NCBI RefSeq assembly: GCF_029840925.1
Contig: NZ_JAOCDM010000048.1
Location: 1 to 34,305 of the forward strand
Direction: 5' to 3'
Length of the DNA stretch: 34,305 nucleotides
Source of the DNA: Pseudomonas sp. GD03858
Lineage (GTDB): Bacteria > Pseudomonadota > Gammaproteobacteria > Pseudomonadales > Pseudomonadaceae
In this document: positions 25,814 to 34,305 of the stretch, in pieces
How the letters are laid out: each line of letters starts with the position of its first letter
How positions within the stretch are numbered: the stretch's first letter is position 1
Made by a program: the position numbers and the translations under genes
Notes under the pieces: generated by a model
Seen by the model: the letters and a program-made list of their open reading frames with translations, nothing else
Databases searched by the model: none
Told to the model about the DNA's origin: nothing

Positions 25814-28800
25814 TTATGCTGCGTTCATCATCCGCTATCGTCGCTGGGTGATCGCTTTTACTTTGCTGGTCACCGCGGTATTGGGTGTCTTTGGCGCGGG
25901 CTTGAAGATCGTCATCGATCCGGCGACCCTGGCCCCTCAGGGCCATCCGCTGATCAAGGCCACCAACCATGTCGAGGAGGTTTTCGGCTCCAAGTACCTG
26001 ATGATCATCGGCATCACGCCCAAGCAGGGTGACCTCTACCAGCCGGCGGTGCTCGATGCCGTGCGTGGCATCACCCGCCAGCTCGATGCCCAGCCTGGCG
26101 TGGTTCGCACTACCTTGCTCAGCCTGGCGAGCCGACAAGCCAAGGGGATCAAAGGGACTGAAGAAGGCTTTGAGGCGCGCGCGTTACTGGGGACGACCTA
26201 CAGCTCCGCCGAATTGGCGCAACTGCGCGAGGCGCTGGCCAGCAATCCGGTATATCAACAGACCGTGGTCTCGGCCGATGGTCGTACCGCGGCGATCCTG
26301 GTCGAGCTCAAGGAGCGCTCCGACGGCTTTACCGCAATGGTCGAGCCGATTCGCAAGATCGCCGACGCGTATGCGTCCGACGCGCTGACCATTCGCTACG
26401 GCGGCAACCCCCCCTACCTGGAAAAGACTGAGGAATATGCCAACCGCATCAACATCCTGTTCCCGATCGCGATCATCGTCATCGGCTTGCTGCACTTCGA
26501 GGCGTTCCGTACCCGTCAGGGACTGATCCTGCCGCTGGTCACCGCGCTGATGGCAGTCATGTGGGGAACCGGTTTCATGGGCGTGCTCGGACAGCCGATG
26601 GACATCTTCAACTCGCCGACGCCGATCCTGATCCTGGCTGTGGCCGCTGGGCATGCGGTGCAGTTGCTCAAGCGCTACTACGAGGACTATGCGCGGCTGC
26701 GGGCCACGGGTGACCTGTCGCCCGAGCAAGCCAACCGGCAAGCGGTCATCAGTTCGATGGCCGGTGTTGGCCCGGTGATGCTGATGGCCGGTAGCATCGC
26801 CGCGATTGGCTTCTTCTCGCTGCTGGTATTCGACATCGCCACGATCCGTGCCTTCGGCATCTTCACCGGCATCGGTATTCTCAGTGCCATGCTGCTGGAA
26901 ATGACCTTTATCCCCGCCATCCGCTCGCTGCTCAAGCCGCCGAGCGACAAAGTGCTGGACAAGGGGCGGCACGTTCGAATCTGGGACCGTATCCCGGCTG
27001 CGGCGGCCTCCTGGGTGATCCAGCCGCGTAAACGGACAGCGATGCTCGCTGCCTACCTGCTCGCGGCCTGCGGCCTGACCCTGGCCATGCAGGATGTGGT
27101 GATCGACAACTCGAGCAAGAACTTCTTCGATTCGAGCCTGGCCCTGCAAAAGGACGATGCCTTCCTCAACGATGCGCTGGGCGGTACCAATAGTTTGTAC
27201 GTCATGGTCGAAGGCACCGAGGCGGACGCCATCAAGCAGCCCGAAGTCCTGTCGGCGATCGCCAGTCTCCAGCGTTATGCCGAGGCCCAGCCTGAAGTCG
27301 GCAAGACCTTGTCCATCGTCGACTTCATCTCCCGTATGAATGCAGCGATGAACGCCGATGACCCAGCCTTCGATCGGCTGCCTGCCGAGCGCAACCTGAT
27401 TTCCCAGTACCTGTTGCTGTACTCGATGTCGGGCGAGCCGGGCGACTTCGACTCCTACGTCGACTACAACTACCAGCGTGCCAAGGTCACCTTGCTCCTG
27501 AAGACCGGTAACAATGCCCAGGTCAAGACGCTGCTGGGCAAGCTCAAGGCCGAAGCCGCGCGTACTTTCCCGGCGACGGTCACGGTGTCCTTTGGTGGCG
27601 ATGTGGCGCAGACGGTGGCACTCACCGAAACCCTGGTCAACGGCAAGCTGCGCAACATCGTGCAGATTGCTCTGGCGATCTTCGTCATCTCGGCATTGGT
27701 ATTCCGCTCGGTCTTTGCCGGTTTCATCGTGCTGACGCCATTGGCATTGTCGGTGATTGCGGTGTTTGGCGTGATGGGCTTGTTCGGCATCCCTCTGAAT
27801 ATCCCCAATTCGCTGATTTCCGCCATGGCAGTAGGCATTGGCGCCGACTATGCGATCTACATGCTCTACCGCCTGCGTGAGCAATACCGACTGAGCCAGA
27901 ACCCTCCTCAAGCGGTGCGCGAGACCCTGGCCACCGCTGGCAAGGCGTCGCTGTTCGTGGCCACCGCGGTGGCCGGCGGCTACGGCGTGCTGGCACTGTC
28001 CTTCGGCTACAACGTCCACCTCTGGCTATCGATGTTCATCGTCATCGCCATGCTGGTGAGTGTAACGGCGTCGCTGACACTGGTGCCGGCTCTGGCAATG
28101 CTGTTCCGCCCGGCCTTCATCTTTGGCAAGGGTCACGGCAATTTGGCCTCGCAACTCAATCTTGGCCTGGCCGTCGTGGTCACGGCGGGACTGGCGGCGC
28201 ATGGCGACCCGGCTTCGGCAGAAGATACGCCCAGTGCCGAGCAGATCATGCAGCGCAGCTATCAGGCCGGCAAAGTGCTCGACTCCAGCAGTAGTGCGAC
28301 CTTTACCCTGATCAACGCCAATGGGGAGCGCCGCGAACGCAAGACGATAGGGGTGACCAAGCTGCAGCCCGGTCCAGCCCAGGACAACATGCGCTACGTG
28401 AAATTCGTTGCACCGCAGGACATCAAGGGCACCGCGACCCTGCTGGTGGAGCAGAGTGCCACCGACGACGACATGTGGATTTACCTGCCGGCCCTGGGCA
28501 AGGTCCGACGGCTGTCGGCGTCGAACAAACGCGACAGTTTCGTCGGTACCGATTTCAGCTACGGAGATATCGTCGGCCACAATCCGGCCAATTGGCGACA
28601 TCGGTTGTTGGCTCGGGAAACGCTGGACGACGGCGCCTCTGTATTCAAGGTCGAGTCCGTGCCATCCGATGACAGGGAGGCCACTGATTCAGGGTACTCG
28701 AAGATGCTCAACTGGGTGCGCGCTGACAATTTCATGGCCGTGCGCACGGAGTTCAGCGATCAATCCGGCCAGCCGCTAAAGCGTATCGAATCATCCCGGA

Positions 28801-28955
28801 TCGAAGCGGTAGGGCAGCACGGCAAGTGGCAGGCCATGCGCTCTGTCGCCTACAACCTGCAGACGGGGCATCGTACCGAGATCGCCTTCGATGCTTTCCA
28901 GGCTGAACAGGGCGTGGATGAGCGCTACTTCAAGCCTCAGGGGTTGGGGAGATGA
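25806..28955 (+). CDS. RND/MMPL-type exporter fused to a LolA-like periplasmic domain
   Basis: The 1049-residue protein joins two usually separate proteins. Residues 1-775 form an RND transporter of the MMPL/HAE3 type: TM1 (about 14-33), periplasmic loop 1, a TM block from about 214, the second-half TM at about 408-428, loop 2, and a final TM block (about 619-775, with AMAVGIGADYAIYMLYRLRE). Residues 784-798 are a hydrophobic segment resembling a signal peptide (ending near DPASA). The rest (about 805-1049) is an outer-membrane lipoprotein-sorting-like domain (AEQIMQRSYQAGK, MWIYLPALGKVRRL, GTDFSYGDIVG). The old signal peptide would act as TM13 and place this domain in the periplasm. It is likely to extract and hand over the lipid product. 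Confidence 0.88.
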   Translation: MTDYAAFIIRYRRWVIAFTLLVTAVLGVFGAGLKIVIDPATLAPQGHPLIKATNHVEEVFGSKYLMIIGITPKQGDLYQPAVLDAVRGITRQLDAQPGVVRTTLLSLASRQAKGIKGTEEGFEARALLGTTYSSAELAQLREALASNPVYQQTVVSADGRTAAILVELKERSDGFTAMVEPIRKIADAYASDALTIRYGGNPPYLEKTEEYANRINILFPIAIIVIGLLHFEAFRTRQGLILPLVTALMAVMWGTGFMGVLGQPMDIFNSPTPILILAVAAGHAVQLLKRYYEDYARLRATGDLSPEQANRQAVISSMAGVGPVMLMAGSIAAIGFFSLLVFDIATIRAFGIFTGIGILSAMLLEMTFIPAIRSLLKPPSDKVLDKGRHVRIWDRIPAAAASWVIQPRKRTAMLAAYLLAACGLTLAMQDVVIDNSSKNFFDSSLALQKDDAFLNDALGGTNSLYVMVEGTEADAIKQPEVLSAIASLQRYAEAQPEVGKTLSIVDFISRMNAAMNADDPAFDRLPAERNLISQYLLLYSMSGEPGDFDSYVDYNYQRAKVTLLLKTGNNAQVKTLLGKLKAEAARTFPATVTVSFGGDVAQTVALTETLVNGKLRNIVQIALAIFVISALVFRSVFAGFIVLTPLALSVIAVFGVMGLFGIPLNIPNSLISAMAVGIGADYAIYMLYRLREQYRLSQNPPQAVRETLATAGKASLFVATAVAGGYGVLALSFGYNVHLWLSMFIVIAMLVSVTASLTLVPALAMLFRPAFIFGKGHGNLASQLNLGLAVVVTAGLAAHGDPASAEDTPSAEQIMQRSYQAGKVLDSSSSATFTLINANGERRERKTIGVTKLQPGPAQDNMRYVKFVAPQDIKGTATLLVEQSATDDDMWIYLPALGKVRRLSASNKRDSFVGTDFSYGDIVGHNPANWRHRLLARETLDDGASVFKVESVPSDDREATDSGYSKMLNWVRADNFMAVRTEFSDQSGQPLKRIESSRIEAVGQHGKWQAMRSVAYNLQTGHRTEIAFDAFQAEQGVDERYFKPQGLGR

Positions 28956-30166
28956 GGCGACTGGGCCTGATGTTGCTGGCCCTGTCCGGTACGGCCCAGG
29001 CGACCTTGCAATTGGACAGCTCAGTCTCGTTGCGCACAGGCTGGTGGAGTGGTGATCGGGCATTGACTGACGAGACGGATGTCAAGGTGGCTTCGCTCTG
29101 GGTGCGCGAGCGTCTCAGCTCCCGCGATCAGGGCGAACTGGTGTTTGACGGCTGGGCGCAGCAGCGCAGCATCGGCGGGCAGCGTCACGGTCGTGTGCGG
29201 GAAGCATACTGGCACCACGAGTTCGATGATTACGACTTGCGTATCGGGCGACAGATCGTGGTGTGGGGACGCGCCGATGGTATCAATCCCACCGACAACC
29301 TGGCGCCTCGGGACTTCACCCTGCTGACGCCGGAGGATGGCGATCAGCGCTATGGGGCCGATATGCTCAACCTGACCCGCTACGTCGGCGATGGCAGTGT
29401 CGCGTTGATGTGGTTTCCCGAGGCGCCCAGCCATACCATTCCATTGGTGCCTCTGGCGAATGTCGACTATGACATTCGCCAGTCCGGCCGCTCGCAGTGG
29501 GCGGCCAAGTGGGAGTGGTCGGCACCGAACATGGATGGCTCGCTGTCCTACCTGGATGGCGTCGATCCATTACCCGTACTGACGCCTGGCCTGTTGACCA
29601 GCCAGGGTGCCACGGTGCAGGTTCAAGCCCAGCGCAGTCGCATCCTGGGCATGGACTTCAGCATGACCCAAGGCGCCATGGTCTGGCGAGCGGAGGCTGC
29701 CTATTCCAGGCCGGACAGCAACGGCCAGGAGGATTTCCTGCACAAGAAACCGCAGTTGTTCATGGTGATGGGCGGTGAGTGGACGTTTCGCAACAATGCG
29801 ACCCTGGGTCTGCAGGCCACCTACACGCACGTCTACGACTTCAGCCAGCCGCAGCGGTTGGAGTGGTTCGCCCGGGAGGTGGCGCTGCGGCAGATGACCA
29901 CGAGTGGCCAGACGGCCAGCGATCAGTACGGGTTCACCTGGCGCGTGGCCAAGCGCTGGCTGAATGACAACCTGTCGCTTGAAGCCAGCGGTGTCGCCAA
30001 CGTGCAAAACGACAGCGGTATCGCACGTCTGAAAGCGTCTTATATGTTGTCGGACCACGTACGCCTTCTAGGCGGCATCGAGGGTTATTACGGACGGGAA
30101 GATACTTTTTTCGGCCAGTTGCACGACAATCACACGGTGTATGTCCAGGCGGAATACGGGTTTTGA
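28952..30166 (+). CDS. Outer-membrane beta-barrel protein (DUF1302-like porin/exporter)
   Basis: The 404-residue protein has a short signal peptide (MRRLGLMLLALSGTAQA, cleavage after residue 17). Many alternating amphipathic strands follow, and the C-terminus is VYVQAEYGF, with the terminal Phe expected for BAM-inserted barrels. The internal segment IVVWGRADGINPTDNLAPRD resembles DUF1302/alginate-export-type barrels that occur beside RND and LolA-like proteins. It probably forms the outer-membrane end of the export route. The start overlaps the exporter stop. Its stop lies directly next to the stop of the convergent TetR gene. Confidence 0.82.
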   Translation: MRRLGLMLLALSGTAQATLQLDSSVSLRTGWWSGDRALTDETDVKVASLWVRERLSSRDQGELVFDGWAQQRSIGGQRHGRVREAYWHHEFDDYDLRIGRQIVVWGRADGINPTDNLAPRDFTLLTPEDGDQRYGADMLNLTRYVGDGSVALMWFPEAPSHTIPLVPLANVDYDIRQSGRSQWAAKWEWSAPNMDGSLSYLDGVDPLPVLTPGLLTSQGATVQVQAQRSRILGMDFSMTQGAMVWRAEAAYSRPDSNGQEDFLHKKPQLFMVMGGEWTFRNNATLGLQATYTHVYDFSQPQRLEWFAREVALRQMTTSGQTASDQYGFTWRVAKRWLNDNLSLEASGVANVQNDSGIARLKASYMLSDHVRLLGGIEGYYGREDTFFGQLHDNHTVYVQAEYGF

Positions 30167-30736
30167 TCACCCCGGCTGTGGCTGTGGCTGCAGCAACATG
30201 AGCACGACCTGCATGGCGCTTGCCAGAGGGTCGCCCTTGACGCCGATGGTGGTGAGATTGCGGGTGCCTTCAAGCAACGTCAGGCACTGCAGCGCCAAGG
30301 TGGCACTGCGCTCGCCGTAGCCTGCGCTGAACAGCAGCGCAGAGAACAGGTCGGCCAGCGTCTGCTTGTGTTTGAGGCAGACCTGGTGAATCGGATGGTC
30401 GCAGCTGGCATAGACCGTCGCGGCGATGCCAAACAGGCAGCCACGCACATTGCTGTCGATGAACTTGCCGCGATACCACACCAGCAACGCCGCCATCTGT
30501 TGCGGTAGTTGGGGTGGGACATTGACCAGGCATGACTGGATTTCGCCGATGATGGCATGGTGGTAATGCTCCAGCACGTGGGCGATCAGTATTTCCTTGG
30601 AAGGAAAGTACTTGTACAGCGTCATCTTGCTCACGTTGGACTCTTTGATTACCCGGTCAATGCCTACCGACTGCAAGCCTTCATGCAGAAACAGCTCCAG
30701 TGCGGTGGTGACCAATGCCTCTCGAGCTTTGGACAT
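30167..30736 (-). CDS. TetR/AcrR-family repressor, probable regulator of the operon
   Basis: A 189-residue TetR-type regulator. The N-terminal helix-turn-helix is clear: EALVTTALELFLHEGLQSVG, IDRVIKESNVSKMTLYKYFPSKEIL (residues about 5-50). The C-terminal ligand domain (PQLPQQMAALLVWYRGKFID, GCLFGIAATVYASCDHP) is of the TetR_C type. I chose the ATG at 30736, with AGGAG upstream, rather than the longer frame from 30817. It is convergent with the exporter operon with no gap. The palindrome at 17501-17528 before the operon is the likely operator. The natural inducer might be the product or a precursor fatty acid (inference). Confidence 0.9.
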   Translation of the reverse strand: MSKAREALVTTALELFLHEGLQSVGIDRVIKESNVSKMTLYKYFPSKEILIAHVLEHYHHAIIGEIQSCLVNVPPQLPQQMAALLVWYRGKFIDSNVRGCLFGIAATVYASCDHPIHQVCLKHKQTLADLFSALLFSAGYGERSATLALQCLTLLEGTRNLTTIGVKGDPLASAMQVVLMLLQPQPQPG

Positions 30737-30773
30737 GAAGGTTTTCTCCTGAAAAACGAAATACGACATCGGG

Positions 30774-30807
30774 CTCATGCAGCGGCACCAATGGACAGGC
30801 GCATGAG
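30774..30807. repeat. Inverted repeat in the TetR promoter region
   Basis: CTCATGC (30774-30780) and GCATGAG (30801-30807) are exact reverse complements separated by 20 bp, about 40 bp upstream of the TetR start. It differs from the operon palindrome, so it is not obviously an autoregulatory site. Confidence 0.4.
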
Positions 30808-30870
30808 AAGGCTCCAATGGTAAGTCACTTTGGACCTTCGTTCTGGTTCATCTGGTGAGCCCTGGGGGCA

Positions 30871-31278
30871 TCAACTCCCCGCCGGGCCGGTCAGCGCCAG
30901 CGTGGAGCTTGGCTCCGGCAGGTCGAGGCCGTCCCGTAGCGGGCAGGCCAGGGTGAGGCGATGCAGGAGGGCGCTGCGCAGTCTCTGCAGTTCGTCGAGG
31001 CGCTGCTCGACCAGCGCCACCTTGTCGCGCAGCAGTGCTTCCACAGCTTGGTCAGGGTTTACCGAGTGCCATAGGTGCTCGACGTTGTTGCCGATCTCAT
31101 TGAGGCTGAAGCCCAGGCGCTGGGCATTGCGAATGAAATGCACCAGTTGCGCGATTTCGTCCGGATAGTCGCGGTAGCCGTTGGCCAGGCGGCGGGCCTG
31201 AATGAGGCCGCGCTCTTCATAGAACCGCAGTGTATCGCGGCTGACGCCACAGACTTGGGCGAGTTCGCCAATGCGCAT
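30871..31278 (-). CDS. MerR-family transcriptional regulator
   Basis: The 135-residue protein starts with the MerR DNA-binding domain (MRIGELAQVCGVSRDTLRFYEERGLI, then the wing residues NGYRDY), followed by the dimerisation helix (about 80-115). The short C-terminus has only one cysteine (ACPL), so a metal sensor of the CueR/ZntR kind is unlikely. GGAA lies 7-10 nt upstream of the ATG. It is divergent from the small membrane protein at 31363, whose promoter has MerR architecture. The effector is unknown. Confidence 0.92.
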   Translation of the reverse strand: MRIGELAQVCGVSRDTLRFYEERGLIQARRLANGYRDYPDEIAQLVHFIRNAQRLGFSLNEIGNNVEHLWHSVNPDQAVEALLRDKVALVEQRLDELQRLRSALLHRLTLACPLRDGLDLPEPSSTLALTGPAGS

Positions 31279-31298
31279 GAGAATTTCCTTATTCGGGC

Positions 31299-31330
31299 TT
31301 GACCTTGGAGCTTACCCCAGGCTTTAGCCT
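31299..31330 (+). promoter_or_regulatory. MerR-type promoter with long spacer and dyad
   Basis: TTGACC (31299-31304) and TAGCCT (31325-31330) are 20 bp apart, longer than the normal 17 and typical of MerR-activated promoters. Between them CCTTGGAG and CCCCAGG form an imperfect dyad where MerR proteins bind. The site is 33 bp upstream of the membrane-protein gene. Confidence 0.65.
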
Positions 31331-31362
31331 GATGCCTTCGTTGATCCGAAGGAGTACGGGTT

Positions 31363-31806
31363 ATGTGGAGCACTGCTCAATATCGCAAGGTGGTACGCGC
31401 CAGTGGTCTATACGATTTGTTCATCACCGTGGGTTTCGTGACGCCGTGGAGTTTCGCCCTGCTGCATCACTGGCTAGGTTCGCTGCACGACACGCTTGGC
31501 CTGAGCGGCCAGGTGCCATTGTTCGATCCGATGCATGTCATGATGGCCAATCTGATGGGGTCCATCGTGTGTGTCTGGTCCTGGCTGAGGATTCGCGATC
31601 CGCAGCCACAATTCGGTCGCTACGACGCGGCGGGGCGGATCTTGTTCGCCTCCTGGCAGTTGTACGCCTTGGCTCATGGGGCTTCCGCGCTGCTCTGGGG
31701 GATTTTGCTGCTCGAGGTACTGTGGGCGGTCGTGCAATTGGCACCGGTCAGGTCGCGGCGTGCAGTAACGCCTGGTCTGGCATTTATCGGGCCCCTTCGC
31801 GGGTAA
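31363..31806 (+). CDS. Small multipass membrane protein, MerR-controlled
   Basis: A 147-residue protein with about four hydrophobic segments (near residues 17-37, 57-75, 88-103, 103-127). It has conserved-looking polar spots inside, such as GLYDLFITVGFVTPW and DPMHVMMANLMGS. AAGGAG lies 9 nt before the ATG. I do not recognise the family. The divergent MerR gene and the MerR-type promoter between them suggest it is the regulator's target, perhaps a stress or efflux-related membrane protein. Function not assigned. Confidence 0.78.
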   Translation: MWSTAQYRKVVRASGLYDLFITVGFVTPWSFALLHHWLGSLHDTLGLSGQVPLFDPMHVMMANLMGSIVCVWSWLRIRDPQPQFGRYDAAGRILFASWQLYALAHGASALLWGILLLEVLWAVVQLAPVRSRRAVTPGLAFIGPLRG

Positions 31807-31822
31807 CCGCAGCGGCGAAGGG
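31793..31822. repeat. REP-like hairpin at the end of the membrane-protein gene
   Basis: CCCTTCGC (31793-31800) pairs with GCGAAGGG (31815-31822), and GCGGGTAACCGC lies between. It overlaps the stop codon. It resembles half of a P. putida extragenic palindrome and could act as a weak terminator; no T-tract follows. Confidence 0.5.
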
Positions 31823-31890
31823 CGTGAGGCGGCCCCAGGCGTGGCTGAACCTGCTGTGCAGCAGGATCAATAAGTTGTCAGTTTCGATCA

Positions 31891-31919
31891 TTGAGCGTGT
31901 TCAAACGCCTGTTTAATGT
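31891..31919 (+). promoter_or_regulatory. fadH promoter with PsrA-like operator
   Basis: TTGAGC (31891-31896) and TAATGT (31914-31919) have a 17-bp spacer. Within it lies CAAAC-GCCT-GTTTA (31902-31915), which fits the PsrA consensus I remember (G/C-AAAC-N2-4-GTTT-G/C) except for the last base. PsrA represses fatty-acid degradation genes in Pseudomonas, which fits fadH. Confidence 0.6.
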
Positions 31920-31989
31920 CGACCTCAGACAAACGACGGGCCCCGCCACGGTGCTGTAGAGACCTGGTAGAGGCGCCCGCATTCCGTGA

Positions 31990-34050
<2,061 letters not shown>

Positions 34051-34173
34051 TTGTTTGAATCGGTGATGAGCCAACTTGCACAGTTGAGGTGGTAATACAT
34101 CTTTTCTGTGGGGGTGGCTTGTCAGCGAGTGGTTGTAACTGAAGAAGCATTGCCAGCACTCTACACTTACTCC

Positions 34174-34305
34174 ATGTCTGTTGGTCTTGGTCTTGGTCTT
34201 GGTCTTGGTCTTGGTCTTGCTGTCGCTTCTAAGCGCGCGGTAGTTCAGGCGCCACCAATTGCGACTTCAGGAGGCCGAGCGGAGTTCTTGCGAAGGGAGG
34301 TGACG
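34174..34305 (+). CDS. Possible partial small ORF with a Gly-Leu repeat, cut by the window end
   Basis: From the ATG at 34174 the frame stays open to the last base (44 codons). It reads the hexanucleotide repeat as alternating Gly-Leu and continues with AVASKRAVVQAPPIATSGG. No ribosome site precedes the ATG. The minus strand reads the repeat as Lys-Thr. Probably not a real gene. Confidence 0.15.
   Translation, partial: MSVGLGLGLGLGLGLAVASKRAVVQAPPIATSGGRAEFLRREVT
34181..34216. repeat. Hexanucleotide tandem repeat, (TTGGTC)x6
   Basis: Six perfect copies of TTGGTC, then TTG and divergence. It lies in the gap after fadH, which holds no other recognisable feature. Confidence 0.95.

Overview
This window looks like chromosome from a fluorescent Pseudomonas, most likely of the P. 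putida/P. entomophila type. The evidence is high GC, the conserved order usg-fimV-truA-trpF-accD-folC-dedD-cvpA-purF-metZ-SDR (from memory the same order as in P. aeruginosa), and REP-type palindromes built on the CGGGGCAAGCCC and TGTAGGAGCGGCC motifs. All calls were made by reading the sequence; no database search was run.

Positions 1-12868 are a co-directional housekeeping block. It holds an aspartate-semialdehyde-dehydrogenase-like pseudoenzyme (Usg), the polar hub protein FimV, a tRNA pseudouridine synthase, tryptophan and folate enzymes, the acetyl-CoA carboxylase beta subunit, a SPOR-domain protein, CvpA/PurF, MetZ and an SDR. Several genes are translationally coupled. Two REP/BIME palindromes lie at 3728-3778 and 8471-8601. 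A tRNA locus (Val-Asp-Asp-Asp, 13032-13778) follows, with a clear sigma70 promoter, a 114-bp tandem spacer+tRNA duplication and two intrinsic terminators. Next come a DUF2242-like lipoprotein, a 28-residue small protein, and a reverse-strand pair made of a membrane-anchored nitrilase-fold protein lacking its catalytic Cys and an AraC regulator.

Positions 17501-30736 are the accessory and most interesting part: a tight operon in which every gene overlaps the next. It encodes a fatty-acyl-AMP ligase, an acyl-CoA-dehydrogenase-like protein, a stand-alone acyl carrier protein, a one-module NRPS (C-A-PCP-TE), an SRPBCC/cyclase-like protein, an RND/MMPL transporter fused in frame to a LolA-like lipid-binding domain, and an outer-membrane beta-barrel. 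A convergent TetR repressor gene abuts the operon's end, and a perfect 13-bp inverted repeat sits 22 bp before the first gene. Read together, a fatty acid would be activated, loaded on the carrier protein, desaturated, and joined to an amino acid. The A-domain pocket reads as a glycine-type code and the thioesterase has a Cys nucleophile. The product would then be exported to the outer membrane. In this copy the dehydrogenase gene carries an in-frame TGA at 20037-20039, so the pathway may be broken or altered here. I cannot match the operon to a named product.

Positions 30871-34050 hold a MerR regulator diverging from a small membrane protein with a MerR-type long-spacer promoter, and fadH (2,4-dienoyl-CoA reductase) preceded by a promoter containing a PsrA-like box. 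The last 250 bp carry a six-copy TTGGTC repeat.
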